DNA of 6,056 bases, taken from contig DASQSZ010000279.1 in NCBI GenBank assembly GCA_035642125.1, positions 1 through 6,056 of the forward strand. Reading direction: 5' to 3'. This stretch comes from CALAED01 sp937891035. GTDB lineage: Bacteria; Actinomycetota; Actinomycetes; Streptosporangiales; Streptosporangiaceae. Below, in pieces: positions 4,647 to 6,056 of the stretch; the first letter of the stretch is position 1; every line of letters starts with the position of its first letter. A program made the position numbers and the translations under genes. Under the pieces are notes generated by a model that did no database searches, was not told the origin of the DNA, and worked only from the letters and a program-made list of their open reading frames with translations.

Positions 4647-6056
4647 ACCCGGTCGCCACCACTCCGAGCGCTGTGGTGTTCGGAAACTGGCGCAACCGTA
4701 CGGTCAACCTGCACGCCGGTCTCATCGTCCGCCGCCGGGCAGACCCGGACGGCTTCCGCACGGTGGTCCTGCACGAACTCGCCCACATCCGCAACGGTGA
4801 TGTGGGTATCGCCTATGCGACCGAGGCCCTCTGGCGTGCGTTCGCGGTCATCGTTTTGCTGCCCGGCATCGCATTGCGGTTGTACCCCTGGCCGAACGTT
4901 CGAGGCCTCGGCGCGGCCGTCGAACTGTGGCGCACGGACTGGCAGCCGAACCTGCGTGGACTGCTTACCCTCGTCATCCTCACCAGCCTGGTCCTGCTCG
5001 CTCGCGCCGATGTACTGCGCACTCGGGAGCTGTATGCCGACCTGGACGCGACCCGCTGGAGCGGCGCCCGCTCGCTGCTCGGCGTCACCACTGAACCGGG
5101 CCCGGGCCCCGGCAGTCGCCGACCACCTGCGATCGCACGGCGCGTCGCCGCCCTGTGGCGCACTCACCCCGCCTGGAGTGAGCGCGACGAATCTTTGCTC
5201 GCCCCGGCGGTGCTGTACGGCGTCCGGGCCACCACTATGTTTCTGACCGGCGTCGCGGCCATCACAGTGGTCCGGGAGTTCGGTTTCATCTGGCGGTCGT
5301 CGCCGTTTTCCGACGTCGAGCGACTTTCCGCATGGATAATCGCGGCGCTGATCACCGGAATCGCGGGGGTCGCCCTGTGGCGTTCGATCGCCCATGCCGT
5401 ACTGACCGACGGACAGGTTCCCACCGGTCTGCGGTCCGGCGCCTGGCTTGGGTTCGGCCTCGCCGTCGGTGAGTTGTCGACCTTCCCCAATACCGGGAAC
5501 GCCTGGCTGCCACCGGCGCCGTACGTACTGCTTTTGCTGGTGGCCGGGTCCGCGGCGCTGATGTGGTGGGCCGCGCGGTGCGCCGAGGTGTGGATCCGTA
5601 CCTGCCAAGGCCGTTCTCTGCTGAGGGTTCACCTGCTCGGGCTGACCGCGATGTTCGCCGTCTTCGGTGCCTGGTTCGAGTGGTGGTACACGTCGGGGTC
5701 CTTGACCTTGGCCGGCGACATCTACTTCGATACGGACACCCGAATAGCGGCCGGACTGCTGACCGACGGTTCGGCGGCCCAGCAGGAGATGACACAGAGC
5801 TTCCTTCCTGCCCTCGCCACCGTCGTCGAGATCGTGCGGTCGCCGACGCTGTCCATCGGTGCGGTTCTCCTGCTGCTCTTCCCGTTGGGGGCCTGGCTAC
5901 GCCGCGGCGGCGGGACGCAGGTACCGCCATGGGTCCGCCGCGCGCTGCCAGGCGGTGATTTCTCTACCCACTCCTGGCCCGGACTGCCGCCATTGCTCCG
6001 GGCGTTGCTCCCCGGTGCGGCCGGTGGGGCGCTCGCCGTCTGCGCGGTCACGGCGG
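4601..6056 (+). CDS. Catalytic and membrane part of an M48-family zinc metalloprotease, 3'-partial
   Basis: This frame is open from after the stop at 4448-4450 to the right edge with no stop. Numbered on the frame-repaired protein, L148 is at 4601 and 632 residues are visible. The zinc-protease motif HELAHIRNGD begins at 4772: H205 and H209 are zinc ligands and E206 the catalytic base. RELYAD at 5024-5041 supplies the third ligand, E290, as the conserved Glu of M48 proteins (HtpX/Ste24 clan MA). Two hydrophobic spans lie between these motifs (AFAVIVLLPGIALRL and LLTLVILTSLVLLA). At least five more follow, including ATTMFLTGVAAITVV, WIIAALITGIAGVAL, PYVLLLLVAGSAALMWW, VHLLGLTAMFAVFGAWF and GAVLLLLFPLGAWL. 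It is probably a polytopic inner-membrane protease with a cytoplasmic active site. The substrate is unknown. As sequenced it lacks an obvious start: in-frame GTGs at 4469 and 4535 are weak candidates. It is probably one gene with the fragment at 4161-4646. Confidence 0.85.
   Translation, partial: MARDAGLEKAPDFYIDPVATTPSAVVFGNWRNRTVNLHAGLIVRRRADPDGFRTVVLHELAHIRNGDVGIAYATEALWRAFAVIVLLPGIALRLYPWPNVRGLGAAVELWRTDWQPNLRGLLTLVILTSLVLLARADVLRTRELYADLDATRWSGARSLLGVTTEPGPGPGSRRPPAIARRVAALWRTHPAWSERDESLLAPAVLYGVRATTMFLTGVAAITVVREFGFIWRSSPFSDVERLSAWIIAALITGIAGVALWRSIAHAVLTDGQVPTGLRSGAWLGFGLAVGELSTFPNTGNAWLPPAPYVLLLLVAGSAALMWWAARCAEVWIRTCQGRSLLRVHLLGLTAMFAVFGAWFEWWYTSGSLTLAGDIYFDTDTRIAAGLLTDGSAAQQEMTQSFLPALATVVEIVRSPTLSIGAVLLLLFPLGAWLRRGGGTQVPPWVRRALPGGDFSTHSWPGLPPLLRALLPGAAGGALAVCAVTA

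Noticed and set aside
4517..5632. A 371-codon minus-strand open frame opposite the protease
   Set aside because: It is rich in Gln, Gly, Arg and Pro with no domain, and overlaps the HELAH and RELYAD coding region on the other strand.

Overview
The window looks like chromosomal DNA of a high-GC actinobacterium. Codon third positions are strongly G/C-biased on both strands, GTG/TTG starts are plausible, and the protein families fit. No marker allows a genus call. Gene density is high, and there are no tRNA, rRNA, CRISPR or recognisable transposase sequences.

Layout: (1) 1-2380, plus strand: the C-terminal 792 codons of a large protein that enters from outside the window. In order it has a long Ala/Arg/Glu-rich coiled coil, the second part of a superfamily 1 (Upf1-like, COG1112-type) helicase motor, a phospholipase-D-type nuclease domain with one HxKxxxxD motif, and a four-cysteine zinc ribbon. 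A helicase joined to a PLD nuclease is the architecture of the single-gene (type II) Mokosh antiphage system, and I consider that the best hypothesis. The Walker A motif and the true N terminus lie upstream and cannot be seen. (2) 2381-2588: an intergenic region between convergent genes with two back-to-back inverted repeats, the second a perfect 17-bp stem, probably a terminator for one or both genes. (3) 2589 to about 3545, minus strand: a conserved hypothetical protein with beta-propeller-like repeats and an uncertain start. (4) About 3546-3684: a short divergent intergenic region that should hold promoters for both directions. (5) 3685-4164, plus strand: a 159-residue protein with one predicted membrane segment, overlapping by ATGA (6) a polytopic membrane M48-type zinc metalloprotease (from 4161, running off the right edge). 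The protease reading frame is broken by a one-base shift near 4601. Residues 1-147 are in one frame, and the HELAH catalytic motif with the remaining membrane segments is in another.

How they fit together: the helicase-nuclease is probably a stand-alone or upstream-linked defence gene. The small membrane protein and the protease look like a translationally coupled two-gene module, which as sequenced would not yield an intact protease. The propeller gene is transcribed separately. No functional link between the left and right halves is shown by the sequence.
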